This document shows positions 7,671 to 16,989 of a DNA stretch of 64,000 nt, in pieces. This DNA comes from Odoribacter sp. AF15-53 (lineage in GTDB: Bacteria; Bacteroidota; Bacteroidia; Bacteroidales; Marinifilaceae): positions 62,001-126,000 of the forward strand of contig NZ_QUHC01000004.1 in the NCBI RefSeq assembly GCF_003479425.1. The letters are read 5' to 3'. Positions within the stretch are counted from its first letter, which is position 1, and each line of letters starts with the position of its first letter. The notes under the pieces were generated by a model. It was not told the DNA's origin. It saw only the letters and a list, made by a program, of their open reading frames with translations, and ran no database searches. Made by a program: the position numbers and the translations under genes.

Positions 7671-8864
7671 TTATCCTTTCTCTTTCTCGTTTTTCCGGGT
7701 TCGGATGAGGACGGGGCGATTGTCGCGTAAGGTTGTGGCGAAGAGATAGATGTCCCCGCCGTCCTTTATTTTTGAACGGGAACGTAGTTCACTGACCGAA
7801 AGTTTGAAGTTGCGGGTGGTGAGGTTTGCCCGGGGAATGGCGCGGGAGATTTGTTTCAGTAGCTTGCCGGAGAATTCCAGCACTTCGTCCACTTGGAATG
7901 TTCGTCCTGGAAAGTTCTCGACGGGATTGTCGGAGGTGTAAAGGTGACTGTGTTGGTGCAATTTGCTTATTCCGTAACGACTGGTAACGAGTTTGAAGGC
8001 TCCTCCTTTGAGGAGCGAACTGTTAGGCTCGTAGAGGTATTTCCCGACCGTGTCGGTATAACGGGGAAGGGCTTCCCGTTCCTCGTCGAAGGAGAACGTG
8101 AAGTGCTGTTCTTCGTTGGTGGCGAAGTTCACGGTATGGATGTTCACGGGCTGGTCGACGGGGGTTTTGCCCAGCACGAACAGGAGTTCCTTGCATTCGT
8201 TGCGGACGGAGATCACGTGGATATCGGTGGTTTCGGGCAAAAGTAACATGACTGCGGACAGATCGGCCATGGGCGAGATTTTGATGATCAGGCGTTGGCC
8301 TTGCCGGAGTAGGGTTTCTTTTATTTCGAGCACGTTCGGGGTGTAGTCGGTGAGGGCGAATACCCGTTTGTTGTCGAGGGCCCGGCGTGCGGGGTCGATG
8401 TAGTAGGTGTCGGCGTTGACGCGGTGGGCCACGGTGGTGGCATCGGCGTTGATGACTTCGATGTTCTTCGCTCCGAGTACGCGGAAGTTGGCACGGGCGG
8501 CATCGCAGTACGCGGGGTTTTGTTCCACGTATGTCACGCAGTCTGTCACGCGGGAAAAGAAGTAGGAATCAACTCCCAAGCCTCCCGTGAGGTCGCAAAG
8601 GGAAGTGCCCGTGGCGAGTTGAGCCTTGTACCGGGCGGTCGCTTCCGAGGAACATTGCTCGGTGGAGAGCCTGGAGGGGTAGTATATTTCCCGGTAGGCG
8701 TGCCACGCGGGGAGTTTGTCCCGGATGTTTTTCCGGGCATGAATTTGTTCTACGGTCAGTACGACCCGGTCGTCCGGGTATTCGTTCTTTTTCCACGATA
8801 ACTGTTCGGGATCGTCATCGAGATGTTCCTGTATGAAACGGAGTATGTCGGGATGTAACGTCAT
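7671..8864 (-). CDS. Class I SAM-dependent methyltransferase with THUMP-like C-terminal domain
   Basis: A 397-residue cytosolic protein. The methyltransferase fold is marked by the SAM-binding motif DLTGGLGVDSYFFS (about residues 93-106), then VEQNPAYCDAARANF and a catalytic-region motif YYIDPARR. The C-terminal third (from about residue 310) resembles the THUMP-like domain found in Bacteroidetes homologues: a GISKLHQHSHLYTSD stretch, then ISRAIPRANLTTRNFKLSVSELR. The substrate is unknown. A nucleic-acid target is likely from the THUMP-like domain (inference). It converges on kdpC with almost no spacer and lies 22 bp downstream of the hybrid kinase gene, which runs on the same strand, so the two may be co-transcribed. 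Confidence 0.85.
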   Translation of the reverse strand: MTLHPDILRFIQEHLDDDPEQLSWKKNEYPDDRVVLTVEQIHARKNIRDKLPAWHAYREIYYPSRLSTEQCSSEATARYKAQLATGTSLCDLTGGLGVDSYFFSRVTDCVTYVEQNPAYCDAARANFRVLGAKNIEVINADATTVAHRVNADTYYIDPARRALDNKRVFALTDYTPNVLEIKETLLRQGQRLIIKISPMADLSAVMLLLPETTDIHVISVRNECKELLFVLGKTPVDQPVNIHTVNFATNEEQHFTFSFDEEREALPRYTDTVGKYLYEPNSSLLKGGAFKLVTSRYGISKLHQHSHLYTSDNPVENFPGRTFQVDEVLEFSGKLLKQISRAIPRANLTTRNFKLSVSELRSRSKIKDGGDIYLFATTLRDNRPVLIRTRKNEKEKG

Positions 8865-8886
8865 GTGGTGGTGCGTGTTTGTCGGG

Positions 8887-11800
8887 TTATAAATATATCT
8901 GAATGATTCTTTTTAGCTGGCTTGGGGAGATCGGTTTTACCATGTAGTCATTGCATCCGGCGTCAAAGGCTTTTTGCTTGTCGCTGTCGTAGGCGAAGGC
9001 AGAGAGGGCAATGATCTTGACATCGGGGTCTGTCTCCCGGATTCTCCGTGTCGCGGCGAGGCCGTCGAGGTCCGGCATGCGGATGTCCATGAGGATCAGG
9101 TCGGGGCGGTGTTCGCCGTGCAATCTGGTGGCTTCTTCTCCCGTGCGGGCACGGATGATGTCGTAATTATCGCGCAGGATTGTCGAGACAAGGACAAAAT
9201 TACTATCCGTGTCTTCCGCTACCAGAATCTTTTTACGGGCATTATCGGGTGTCCGGGGAAGTTGCCGTGACTTGATCGTGTCGGGCTCGTTGATTTGGGG
9301 TTGCTGGTTGTAGGGGAGCGTGAACCAGAATCGTGATCCCACGCCCAAGGTTGATTCAACTCCGATGCTCCCGCCGAGTTTATTGATGATGCTTTTGCAG
9401 ATGGGTAGTCCCAGCCCGGTACCCCTGGCGAAAGAATCCAGTTTGACGAAACGGTCGAAGATTTGTTTCTGGTTTTCGGGGGAGATACCGATACCCGAGT
9501 CTTGCACGTAGAATTTGAGGTGTTCCCCGGTAGTTTGATAACCCACCCGGATGTGGCCGTGGTCGGTGAACTTGATCGCGTTGTTGATGAAGTTCGACAG
9601 GACTTGGTTAATCCGGTTCCTGTCGCTGCTGATGAAGCAACGCGGGAGGTGATCCTCGAAGGTGAGGATGACGTTTTCGGATAGTTTCATGGCGTGCGCG
9701 CGGATTATTTCCTCGCACAGGGCGTTCACGTCGACTTCCGCGTAGTTCACGTCGAAGGTGCCGGCCTCGATCTTGGAGAGGTCGAGTATGTCGGAAATGA
9801 GTTGTAATAGAAGTTCGTTATTCTTCTGGATTACGGAAATGTAGAGTTCCCGGTCGGCTAGGTCGTCGGTTTCGGTCAGCAGGTTGGAGAAGCCGACGAT
9901 GGCGTTGAGCGGTGTGCGTATCTCGTGGCTCATGTTCGCGAGGAAAGCGGATTTGAGGCGGTCGGACTCTTCGGCTTTCTGCTTGGCGGTGATGAGTTCT
10001 TTCTCTGTCTCTTTTAATTCGGTGATGTCGATGTTGAGCCCGATGAGTTCGATGACCCCGTTGCGCGGATTGTATTCCTTGACCTTGAAACGAACGCGCA
10101 TCCAACGCCAGGAGTCCCCGAAACGGATACGGATCTGGTCGGAGAATTTTTGTTCCTCCCCGTCGATGACATCCTTGAAGAAACGGGTTAGTCGCGGGAG
10201 GTCTTCCGGGTGTACGTGTTCGTACGCCTCGGTGATATTGTGAATCGGGCGTGGGGTTTGGTTCAGGTTTTGGAACCAGACGTCCGAGCCGAAAAAGCTG
10301 TCACGTAGAGGGTTCCAGCGACAAATACCTACCTTGGAGAATTCGGCGATGTCGTTGAACAAGGTTTCGAATTCTTCGATCTTGCGGTACGCTTTCAAGG
10401 CGTCGGTGTTGTCGATGACGATGAGAAGGTAGTTCGTGATGTTATGATTCAGGTCGTAGAGGCAGGTGCCTTTCACGGTGAGGTTTCTCGTTCCCTCGTG
10501 TTTCGTGTTGTAATATGTTTTGTTTACGCTTGAGAATTTGTACGTGAGGGGGAACATGATTTCTTTCCCTTGTTGTAGTGCTTCAAGGTGCTGTACGGGA
10601 AGATTCGGGTTGTCGAACAGGTTAACTCCCAGCACGTCTTCTTTGCGCTCGAAACCGAATATCTCGGATTCGATGTCGTTCAGGTCGAGTAGAATTCCCG
10701 CGCTGTCATAGATTTCGATCCCGACGGGGATATTCTTGTATATGTTGCGTAAAGTCTCTTCGCTGCGACGGAGGGCTTCCATGGTTTTCATCTGTTCCGT
10801 GATATCGGTGAAGAGTGCGACGATTTCGTCCTGACTTTGCGGGTAGATGATGACGTGGTATTGCCGGCCTGTAACAGGTAGTGTCCGGTTACCTTCATGG
10901 GTCCTGCCTGATGACACGACTCGTTGTAGTACTCCGATTTCTTCGGGTTTGTCCATTCCGATGTCTTTGGCTGTTAGTCCGATGTATGTTCCCGGGGCGG
11001 AGCCGATGATGTTATAAAAAGCCGGGTTCGCGTCGAGGTATTTGTAATTGTTGGCCTTGCCTGTTTCATCGTAGAGGAGTTGCAGGCGGAGGTAACCGAT
11101 CGGCATGTGGTCGTAGAGGCTTTTGAAATATTCTCTTTCGATTTGTGCCTTTTTCTCGGATGAGCGTAACTCGATGCAGATATTGATGATGTTGGAGATG
11201 GCCGAGAACCATTCCCTGTCGATGGTGCTCCACAAGCGAGGCTTGTCAACGATGTCAATTCCCATGTATCCCCAGATTCCCTTGGCGGATATCAGGGGAA
11301 ATACCATGAGCGAAGCGATGTTTTGACGGGCGAGGACTTGTTTATCATTCTCTGAGTCCGGGGGCATCTCGTCAAGGTTGTTGAGGATGATCGGGATGTT
11401 GTTGAGTATTTGTTTACTCCACCATTGGTTGCTATTGATGTCTATACCTTGTAGCGTGTCGATCTCCGGGGTGACCCCTTCGCGGGTGGCCTCGTAGATG
11501 CAACTTTGCGTGCCTTTTTTCTTGTCGTATTCGAAGATGTAGGTCCGGTCGCCGTTAAACTGATGTAGTAGTTCTTGCAGGGTGTCCGTGATCGCTTTCC
11601 GGGTATCGGTTGTTTTCAGGAAATTCGATAGAGACTGGGATAGCGAGAATTGGCGAATTAATAATTCTTTTAAACGGGAACCTTTGTTCTGTTTGTAAAG
11701 CGTGGCGCTGGTTTCCTCGTCAAGAATTTGCGAGTAGCCGATAGCCGTGATGGTGTTGTCTGCCTGTATGATTTTGTTACCTAGCTTGGAATGTATCCAT

Positions 11801-12114
11801 AATTCACCGTATTTGGTCCGGATCGGGAATACTTCGTCATAAAAGTTTTGGGTCCGGATATGAATGAACGTGTTTGAAACCCGCTGCCTGTGTCCCGCGT
11901 TGATGATATCCAGAAGTTCATCAACGGTCATGATGTTGCTTTTAAGATCCAGTATATCCACGATGTAGTCCGAGCAAATGATCTTGTGCGTGTTGAAGTT
12001 TACTTTCCACCAGCCGATTTTTGCCGATTTTTGGAGTTCGTTGAGGATGAACTCATGCTCTCGTAAATGTTCTAATTCACTTTTCGGAATTGAGGTGTTG
12101 CTTGTCTCAAACAT
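8887..12114 (-). CDS. Hybrid sensor histidine kinase/response regulator with PAS and GAF domains
   Basis: A 1075-residue protein with no clear membrane segment, so probably a cytosolic sensor. Domains in order are an N-terminal PAS-like region, a GAF-like domain (about 150-320, HQFNGDRTYIFEYD), two or three PAS domains (about 320-690), HisKA with the H-box SHEIRTPLN and catalytic His730, HATPase_c (FINNAIKFTDHGH, DSGIGI, GTGLGLPICKSI), and a C-terminal receiver with Asp1010 (LMDIRMPD) and Lys in MVKPIS. All phosphotransfer residues are present. No output domain is attached, so the partner must be a separate protein. The NtrC-type regulator at 1037 is a candidate by distance only. A -7 element, TACATTTG, lies upstream on this strand (12170-12177). 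Confidence 0.93.
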   Translation of the reverse strand: MFETSNTSIPKSELEHLREHEFILNELQKSAKIGWWKVNFNTHKIICSDYIVDILDLKSNIMTVDELLDIINAGHRQRVSNTFIHIRTQNFYDEVFPIRTKYGELWIHSKLGNKIIQADNTITAIGYSQILDEETSATLYKQNKGSRLKELLIRQFSLSQSLSNFLKTTDTRKAITDTLQELLHQFNGDRTYIFEYDKKKGTQSCIYEATREGVTPEIDTLQGIDINSNQWWSKQILNNIPIILNNLDEMPPDSENDKQVLARQNIASLMVFPLISAKGIWGYMGIDIVDKPRLWSTIDREWFSAISNIINICIELRSSEKKAQIEREYFKSLYDHMPIGYLRLQLLYDETGKANNYKYLDANPAFYNIIGSAPGTYIGLTAKDIGMDKPEEIGVLQRVVSSGRTHEGNRTLPVTGRQYHVIIYPQSQDEIVALFTDITEQMKTMEALRRSEETLRNIYKNIPVGIEIYDSAGILLDLNDIESEIFGFERKEDVLGVNLFDNPNLPVQHLEALQQGKEIMFPLTYKFSSVNKTYYNTKHEGTRNLTVKGTCLYDLNHNITNYLLIVIDNTDALKAYRKIEEFETLFNDIAEFSKVGICRWNPLRDSFFGSDVWFQNLNQTPRPIHNITEAYEHVHPEDLPRLTRFFKDVIDGEEQKFSDQIRIRFGDSWRWMRVRFKVKEYNPRNGVIELIGLNIDITELKETEKELITAKQKAEESDRLKSAFLANMSHEIRTPLNAIVGFSNLLTETDDLADRELYISVIQKNNELLLQLISDILDLSKIEAGTFDVNYAEVDVNALCEEIIRAHAMKLSENVILTFEDHLPRCFISSDRNRINQVLSNFINNAIKFTDHGHIRVGYQTTGEHLKFYVQDSGIGISPENQKQIFDRFVKLDSFARGTGLGLPICKSIINKLGGSIGVESTLGVGSRFWFTLPYNQQPQINEPDTIKSRQLPRTPDNARKKILVAEDTDSNFVLVSTILRDNYDIIRARTGEEATRLHGEHRPDLILMDIRMPDLDGLAATRRIRETDPDVKIIALSAFAYDSDKQKAFDAGCNDYMVKPISPSQLKRIIQIYL

Positions 12115-12169
12115 AATCGTGTCTAATTTGTGGCAGGTTTGTTATCTAGGTGATGTTATTTTCGGGTAG

Positions 12170-12177
12170 CAAATGTA
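12170..12177 (-). promoter_or_regulatory. -7 promoter element of the hybrid kinase gene
   Basis: Read on the minus strand this is TACATTTG, an exact match to TAnnTTTG, about 55 bp before the start codon. I find no good TTTG at the -33 position. Confidence 0.4.
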
Positions 12178-12224
12178 GATAAAAAAAGGTAAGATTGTTA
12201 TTGTTCGAGGCTAAAAACGGGGGA

Positions 12225-12501
12225 AGGAAGGGCTAAAGCGTTTAAACTCTTTAGCTCTGGTCTCTAAAGTTAGTGGACTTTACGGACTTTATGGACCTGA
12301 TGGATTTTACAGACCTATTTTTATTTGGATTATTAACGAATTCGGCGTTTCTTTGTGTTGAAATAAATTAATTGAAAATGACTTGTATAGTATAGGGTGA
12401 AAGGAGTGTTGGCCGAGGTGGGAAATTAACCTGTAACTTGCCGAAGGCAAATGTGACCTGTAGCTTGCAACTTGCCGGAGGTTATTAAAAATGATAAAGA
12501 C
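12225..12501. repeat. Repeat-rich intergenic region
   Basis: This part of the 357-bp gap between the hybrid kinase and the transporter holds only repeats. At 12233-12330 there is a run related to the TGGACTTTA arrays of 2513-2572 (GTGGACTTTACGGACTTTATGGACC). At 12431-12483 there are two units of the small repeat AACCTGTAACTTGCCGAAGGCA, which recurs near and inside the his genes. The second unit supplies the TTG that could serve as the start of the next gene. Confidence 0.6.
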
Positions 12502-13395
12502 GTGTTAGAGCGATTAAAAACATGGATGTTGCCTTTGGCGATGTTAAGCGGAGGGGTGTTTTATTCTTTTTTTAGCCTGTTCTCTTTCTTAACGCCCTAT
12601 TTGATTTCGGTGATGCTGTTGATCACGTGTTGTCGTTTGTCAATCCGGGAAATGCGTTTCACGAGGTTACATGCCTGGATGTTGGCGATTCAGGTGTTCG
12701 GTAGCGTGTTTGTGTACGGTGTGTTGCGTTTTTTCGACCCGTTGTTGGGCGAGGCGATGATGATTTGCGTGCTGGCTCCGACGGCGGTTGCCGCGGCGGT
12801 GATTACCGGGATGCTGGGAGGAAGCGTGTCTTGTCTTGCGACGTACACGCTGGCTAGTAATCTTTGCGTGGCGGTCGTGGCTCCCGTGATCTTTTCGCTT
12901 GTCGGGGGGCAGGAGGGGGTATCTTTCGGGGCTTCTTTCTGGTATGTTTGTCGTCAGGTTGGTCCTTTGTTGTTACTTCCACTGGCTGGGGCGTGGGTAC
13001 TTGAATATTTTGTTCCTTCCGTGCATAAGGTGTTGAGGAATCATCAAAGTATATCTTTTTACCTGTGGTCGTTGGGTTTGACGATCGTGATGGGGAAAAC
13101 GGTTTCGTTTATCATGCAGCAGGATAGTAAGAATTACGGGGAAGAGTTCCTGATGGCTTTCGCCGCTTTGTTGCTTTGTATCGGGCAGTTTGCCCTAGGA
13201 CGGTATATCGGGCGTCGTCACGGGGAAACGATTGCCGGGGGACAGGGACTCGGACAGAAGAATACGATTCTGGCGATCTGGATGGCACAGGTGTATCTTT
13301 CCCCGCTCTCGTCAATTGGTCCCGCGGCTTATGTGCTGTGGCAAAATAGTATGAATGCTTTGCAGTTGTGGTATAAAAAGAAGCAAGAGGGGTAG
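12502..13395 (+). CDS. Bile acid:sodium symporter (BASS)-like transporter
   Basis: An integral membrane protein of about 298 residues with some nine hydrophobic segments. The motif GGSVSCLATYTLASNLCVAVVAPVIF and the C-terminal GQKNTILAIWMAQ resemble the two crossover regions of SBF/BASS-family carriers, which couple uptake of organic anions to Na+. The substrate cannot be told from the sequence. The start is uncertain. The frame is open to TTG 12472, but that codon lies inside a repeat unit (AACTTGCCGGAGG). GTG 12502 and ATG 12523 (MLPLAMLSGG) are alternatives, and I give GTG 12502. No promoter is obvious between the repeats and the gene. Confidence 0.75.
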   Translation: MLERLKTWMLPLAMLSGGVFYSFFSLFSFLTPYLISVMLLITCCRLSIREMRFTRLHAWMLAIQVFGSVFVYGVLRFFDPLLGEAMMICVLAPTAVAAAVITGMLGGSVSCLATYTLASNLCVAVVAPVIFSLVGGQEGVSFGASFWYVCRQVGPLLLLPLAGAWVLEYFVPSVHKVLRNHQSISFYLWSLGLTIVMGKTVSFIMQQDSKNYGEEFLMAFAALLLCIGQFALGRYIGRRHGETIAGGQGLGQKNTILAIWMAQVYLSPLSSIGPAAYVLWQNSMNALQLWYKKKQEG

Positions 13396-13487
13396 AAAGA
13401 TAAAAGTTTGGAGATATTGTAAAAATGTATTATCTTACATGCGAGTATCGGTAGGGAAGAGAAAATGCTAATAGAATTGATATAATT

Positions 13488-13639
13488 ATGAATAATTGGA
13501 GGGTGTGCATACTGTTACGATGTTGCAGGATGCTTATATGATTAAATCTTACCTGGAATCGACCGGAATTGAAACGCTTATTCCAGAGGAAATGACCGCG
13601 CAGGTAAATAATTTTTACATGAATAAAAAAATGAAATGA
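13488..13639 (+). pseudogene. Broken DUF2007 gene (frameshifted and truncated)
   Basis: ATG 13488 begins MNNWRV. After about base 13504 the DUF2007 pattern continues in another frame: HTVTMLQDAYMIKSYLES, then GIETLIPEEMTAQVNNFYM, ending at TGA 13639. One missing base would join the two. The family (putative signal-transducing protein, about 65-75 residues) normally goes on after NNFY with a conserved SNAIGGVKL-like strand, which is absent here. So there is an N-terminal frameshift and a C-terminal loss. Alternatively, a 39-47 residue peptide is made from TTG 13496 or ATG 13520. Confidence 0.6.
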
Positions 13640-13642
13640 CCT

Positions 13643-13936
13643 ATGGAGAATGATAAAGTGGAACATGCTGATGATCATGAATTGGTATGTGTTAATGATA
13701 AGTTACGGAAAGAGGTGGATATATTATTCACGGACGAGGAAAGGAAGAAGAGGTTTATCGAGGTACTGCTTGGAAGCGTGGAAGAGTCACACGCGATAAT
13801 GAATACGCTGGGGATGTTGTTAGAGTTTCCCAATATGATGCAAGATGCGGAGTTCCGGATGGAGATGCAGGAAACTATGGTGAAGCATAAGTTGGCATTA
13901 GCGGAACTGCTCAAGAAAATGAAAACATTATCCTGA
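13643..13936 (+). CDS. Small hypothetical acidic helical protein
   Basis: A 97-residue protein starting 4 bp after the end of the broken DUF2007 gene. It has no signal peptide and no membrane helix. It is rich in charged residues and appears all-alpha, with runs such as LRKEVDILFTDEERKKRFIEVLL and MEMQETMVKHKLALAELLKKMK. I do not recognise a family. Codon use looks normal, and placement downstream of the DUF2007 remnant suggests a former two-gene unit. The convergent EamA gene ends 9 bp beyond its stop. Confidence 0.6.
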   Translation: MENDKVEHADDHELVCVNDKLRKEVDILFTDEERKKRFIEVLLGSVEESHAIMNTLGMLLEFPNMMQDAEFRMEMQETMVKHKLALAELLKKMKTLS

Positions 13937-13944
13937 TGGGTAAC

Positions 13945-14877
13945 TTAAGGTTTACTGGTTACGATTTTGGGGGTTGTTTTTTTATTGATAAGTAGGAACC
14001 CGGCGATAATTAACACTAGGGCAATCGGGTCGTGCCACGAGAATTTCTGTAATCCGAGGGAGATGGATACGATGGCCCCGGTGACGGGAAGAAGGTAGTA
14101 ATACACGCTTTCCACGAAAGGGGTAATGTATTGCAACGCTTTTAGATTCAGGAAATAGGCGATCATCGTGGCGAAGACAAGAACGAATCCTAGTTCTAAC
14201 CAGATATGTACCGGAGTTTCCGAGGTGAACAGGGGCGCTGTGAGGACTTGATGAAGTCCGAAAGGAAGCACGATGATCACCGCGGCCAGGCTCATCCAGC
14301 GCATGACGATCACGGAATTGAATTTCTGGGTGTACGGTTTGATCAGGATGAGGTACAGGGCGTTGAATATGGAGGAAACGAAAATGAGAACGTCTCCCGA
14401 GAACGAGTCTTTCACGGGCCCCGTGTGAGGCATGATCGAAACGTAAAGAGTTCCGGCAAGTCCCAGGGCAATACCGATGGCTTTGTATTTGTTGAAACTG
14501 GCATGCAGGATCAGGACGGCGAGGGCGATCACGATAATCGGTTGCACGGTTCGGATGACAAAAGCGTCGACAGGGCCGGTGATGTTCAATCCGTTGATGT
14601 ATAGTAAAAGGTTGCCCCCAATTCCTAAAACACCGCCGAGCATCATCATCAGTATATCTTTTCTCGTGGGTTTAACCTGGTTGCCCGTGGGTAGGAAAAG
14701 AGAGATGATCCAAAAACCGCAAGCCATGATAGCGCAACGGATTAACACGAGTCCATGAGGCCCGACCCAGGTGGGCATCAGTATTTTCATGAAGTTCGTG
14801 TTGAAGCTGTATATGATGATTGTTGACAAGACCATAAGATGACCTATGATCTCTCTCGGTTTTCGGGTTGTCTCCAT
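13945..14877 (-). CDS. EamA/DMT-family transporter
   Basis: A membrane protein of 310 residues with ten predicted hydrophobic segments in two five-helix halves, the typical DMT/EamA fold (RhaT/YdcZ-like exporters). Recognisable parts are FMKILMPTWVGPHGLVLIRCAIM in the first half and YYLLPVTGAIVSISLGL near the end. Such proteins export metabolites or amino acids, but the substrate cannot be predicted. It is a monocistronic-looking gene, convergent with the small protein at 13643. A second, separate EamA gene lies at 25856-26767. Confidence 0.85.
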   Translation of the reverse strand: METTRKPREIIGHLMVLSTIIIYSFNTNFMKILMPTWVGPHGLVLIRCAIMACGFWIISLFLPTGNQVKPTRKDILMMMLGGVLGIGGNLLLYINGLNITGPVDAFVIRTVQPIIVIALAVLILHASFNKYKAIGIALGLAGTLYVSIMPHTGPVKDSFSGDVLIFVSSIFNALYLILIKPYTQKFNSVIVMRWMSLAAVIIVLPFGLHQVLTAPLFTSETPVHIWLELGFVLVFATMIAYFLNLKALQYITPFVESVYYYLLPVTGAIVSISLGLQKFSWHDPIALVLIIAGFLLINKKTTPKIVTSKP

Positions 14878-14954
14878 TCGTGTCCTCGTTTGTTTCCGAG
14901 ATTAACGGAATTTCCCTGAGGAATGTTGTGTAACCCCTTGTAAATTATATTAAA

Positions 14955-14986
14955 AAACAGGAAATGCCCACGGGGGATTCCTGTTT
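14955..14986 (-). terminator. Rho-independent terminator of the kinase gene
   Basis: The arms AAACAGGAA (14955-14963) and TTCCTGTTT (14978-14986) form a stem that on the minus strand is followed by TTTTAATATAA. It overlaps the stop codon of the kinase gene at 14985. Confidence 0.65.
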
Positions 14987-16247
14987 ATTTGTTCATATCT
15001 AACGCGACGTCATTGGCCGGGATGGGTTCTTTTCTTATAGAAAAATGGAAACGTGTTCCCCTACCCTCGGCGGAAGTGAATTGGATCGTTCCGCCCATGG
15101 CCTCGATGTACGCTTTGCAGATAGATAAACCGAGTCCCGGTCCGTCCGTGAACGTGTTGGCCTTGTAGAATCGCTCGAAAAGATAAGCATGGATTCTCGG
15201 AGGCATACCGACACCCGTGTCTTCCACGATGAAGTCTATCAAGTCCTGTTCTTTGTTCACGCTATAAGCCAGTTTGATATGTCCTTTATCCGTGAACTTT
15301 TGGGCATTTGACAGGATGTTGATGATGACCTGGTAAAGTTTCTGTTGATCCGTGTAGACGAGTAGTTTCGGGGAATCTCCTTCCAGGTATAGTTCCACGT
15401 TCGGGTGGGTGTTGTTCATTCGTAGAAGGATGATGTCCTGGCAGAACTCGTGCAGGCAGAAAGTGGTCATTTGCAGGTCGATCTTGTGAGCGTCGATTCG
15501 AGCCAGACGTAACACGTCGTTAGCCATGTGTGAAAGTTGATCCGAATGCTCGTAGATCAGGTTCATGTATTCATTTTGCTGCTTGTGTGTCAGCGTGCTG
15601 TCCGTGCTTACTAGGTTTGTCCAACCCAGGATGCAGTTTAACTGGTCGTTGATTTCATTTCCCAGTTTTTCGAGAAACGTGAATTTGGATTTCTCGATTC
15701 GTTCCGTTTTGGACAGGGCATCTTCTAACCGGATCTGAGCTTGTTTCAGTTCCGTGATGTCATGAATCGTGATGAGCATTTCCGGACGATCTTGCAGGTT
15801 CATGTAGGAACCCGACACGGATACGTTACATTTTAAGTTTTTCTTTTCCGATAAACGAAGGTTAACGGTAGCTTCCAGGTTAGAAAAGTCTTTTTTGCTT
15901 CTAAACGCTTCGGTAATAGCCTGTCTGATCGGGCAGGTCTGGCAGAGTTCCCCGTTTCCGCAACCTTTCGCGATAGAATTGACACAGTTGATCAGTTCCC
16001 CGACTTTCTTGGGTTGCTCCGATATAGGCGTGTTCGTTATCGCGTAGTAATTCGTTTTCTCGACGATAAAATTCCTGTCAATGACAAGAATATAAGACTT
16101 GATATGTTGTAAGATAAAATTGAATAACGCTGTCGAAGTTCCAATTTCCCCTTTTTTCTCGCTAATGATTTGTCTAGCCTGTATATATTTGTATACGATA
16201 AACAGGATAATACATATTAATATTGCGATGATAATGTGATTATTCAT
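14985..16247 (-). CDS. PAS-domain histidine kinase homologue lacking the catalytic His
   Basis: A 420-residue protein. One N-terminal membrane helix (IIIAILICIILFIVYKYI) is followed by a PAS-type domain (about 40-170) with a Cys cluster at C88, C96, C102 and C105, then a HisKA-like helix pair and HATPase_c. The H-box, normally SHEIRTPLN, reads GNEINDQLN here: the phospho-accepting His is Asn197 (codon AAT) and the following Pro is lost. The ATP-binding motifs are intact (ILSNAQKFTDKGH, EDTGVGMPP, GPGLGLSICKAYI). It can thus bind ATP but should not autophosphorylate in the usual way. The Cys cluster could bind a metal, haem or Fe-S centre (inference). It has no adjacent regulator and ends at a clear terminator. 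Confidence 0.85.
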   Translation of the reverse strand: MNNHIIIAILICIILFIVYKYIQARQIISEKKGEIGTSTALFNFILQHIKSYILVIDRNFIVEKTNYYAITNTPISEQPKKVGELINCVNSIAKGCGNGELCQTCPIRQAITEAFRSKKDFSNLEATVNLRLSEKKNLKCNVSVSGSYMNLQDRPEMLITIHDITELKQAQIRLEDALSKTERIEKSKFTFLEKLGNEINDQLNCILGWTNLVSTDSTLTHKQQNEYMNLIYEHSDQLSHMANDVLRLARIDAHKIDLQMTTFCLHEFCQDIILLRMNNTHPNVELYLEGDSPKLLVYTDQQKLYQVIINILSNAQKFTDKGHIKLAYSVNKEQDLIDFIVEDTGVGMPPRIHAYLFERFYKANTFTDGPGLGLSICKAYIEAMGGTIQFTSAEGRGTRFHFSIRKEPIPANDVALDMNK

Positions 16248-16301
16248 ACTGCACGCTTCTTGTAATTCACCACAAAGTTTGTTATAATTTACCGATGTTC
16301 C

Positions 16302-16332
16302 AAAAGATAGAATTATAAATTTCTATCTTTTT
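16302..16332. terminator. Hairpin between GNAT gene and kinase gene
   Basis: The arms AAAAGATAGAA and TTCTATCTTTTT form an AT-rich hairpin with T/A tracts on both sides, so it could act in both directions. The 282-bp gap from 16248 to 16529 holds nothing else I can identify. Confidence 0.45.
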
Positions 16333-16529
16333 GTGAAAATCGTCTTGTTGTAGTCACCACTATATAGCTTTATTTTCGTTGTAACTCATTGAATGGCGAG
16401 CGGTTCCGCTACCGGGAGAGTGTTCTTCGCGAAAATAAATGCAGGGTGTATTTTTTTACTTCTTGAAATGAGTCAAGAGTGTTCAAATGCTGATCAAGTA
16501 CGAGAAAGTGTTTTTCTGTTTAACTTGTG

Positions 16530-16796
16530 TCAAAGCAAATTTTCGTATTCTTTATGACGGGCCACGTACACGCGGGCAAAAGGACAGGTTATAATTACTT
16601 TTAAATGGTTTGCGCGGGCGTAATCTAACGTGTGTTTTACTAGTGCCGCCCCGTAGCCTTTATTCTGCAAGGGTTTGGGTACGAACGTGTGCATGATGTT
16701 TATTCCCCCGTCAAAGGGTTTATATTCTACCACGGCCGAATTCCCGCCTTCGGAGAATTCGAACACGTGGTTCGTCTTGTTATGTGTAATTTCCAT
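16530..16796 (-). CDS. Small GNAT-type N-acetyltransferase (YjdJ-like)
   Basis: An 88-residue protein matching the small GCN5-related acetyltransferase family of about 90 residues (PF14542 type). The order EFSEGGNSAVVEYKPFDGGINIMHTFVPKPLQNKGYGAALVKHTLDYAR, then ITCPFARVYVARHKEYENLL, is characteristic. NKGYGAALV is the acetyl-CoA pyrophosphate-binding loop. Members of this class are so short that they lack some of the usual GNAT strands, and their substrates are mostly unknown. It is a stand-alone gene, and its neighbours give no hint of a partner. Confidence 0.85.
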   Translation of the reverse strand: MEITHNKTNHVFEFSEGGNSAVVEYKPFDGGINIMHTFVPKPLQNKGYGAALVKHTLDYARANHLKVIITCPFARVYVARHKEYENLL

Positions 16797-16989
16797 ATTC
16801 TGAGTGTTTTGAGTTTATATTTATCAAGTATACGATAAAAGAGTACGTGCAGTTTCAATCTTTCGATTAAAAATTACTTGCTGTACGTTGATCGGGTTTA
16901 TTGTGAGCTGTTTAGCCGTGGTTCTGAAGGTTGTCGAAAAGGTGTTTGTATGTTAGGATGGAATTTTATGATTTTTTAGGGAGAGATGA

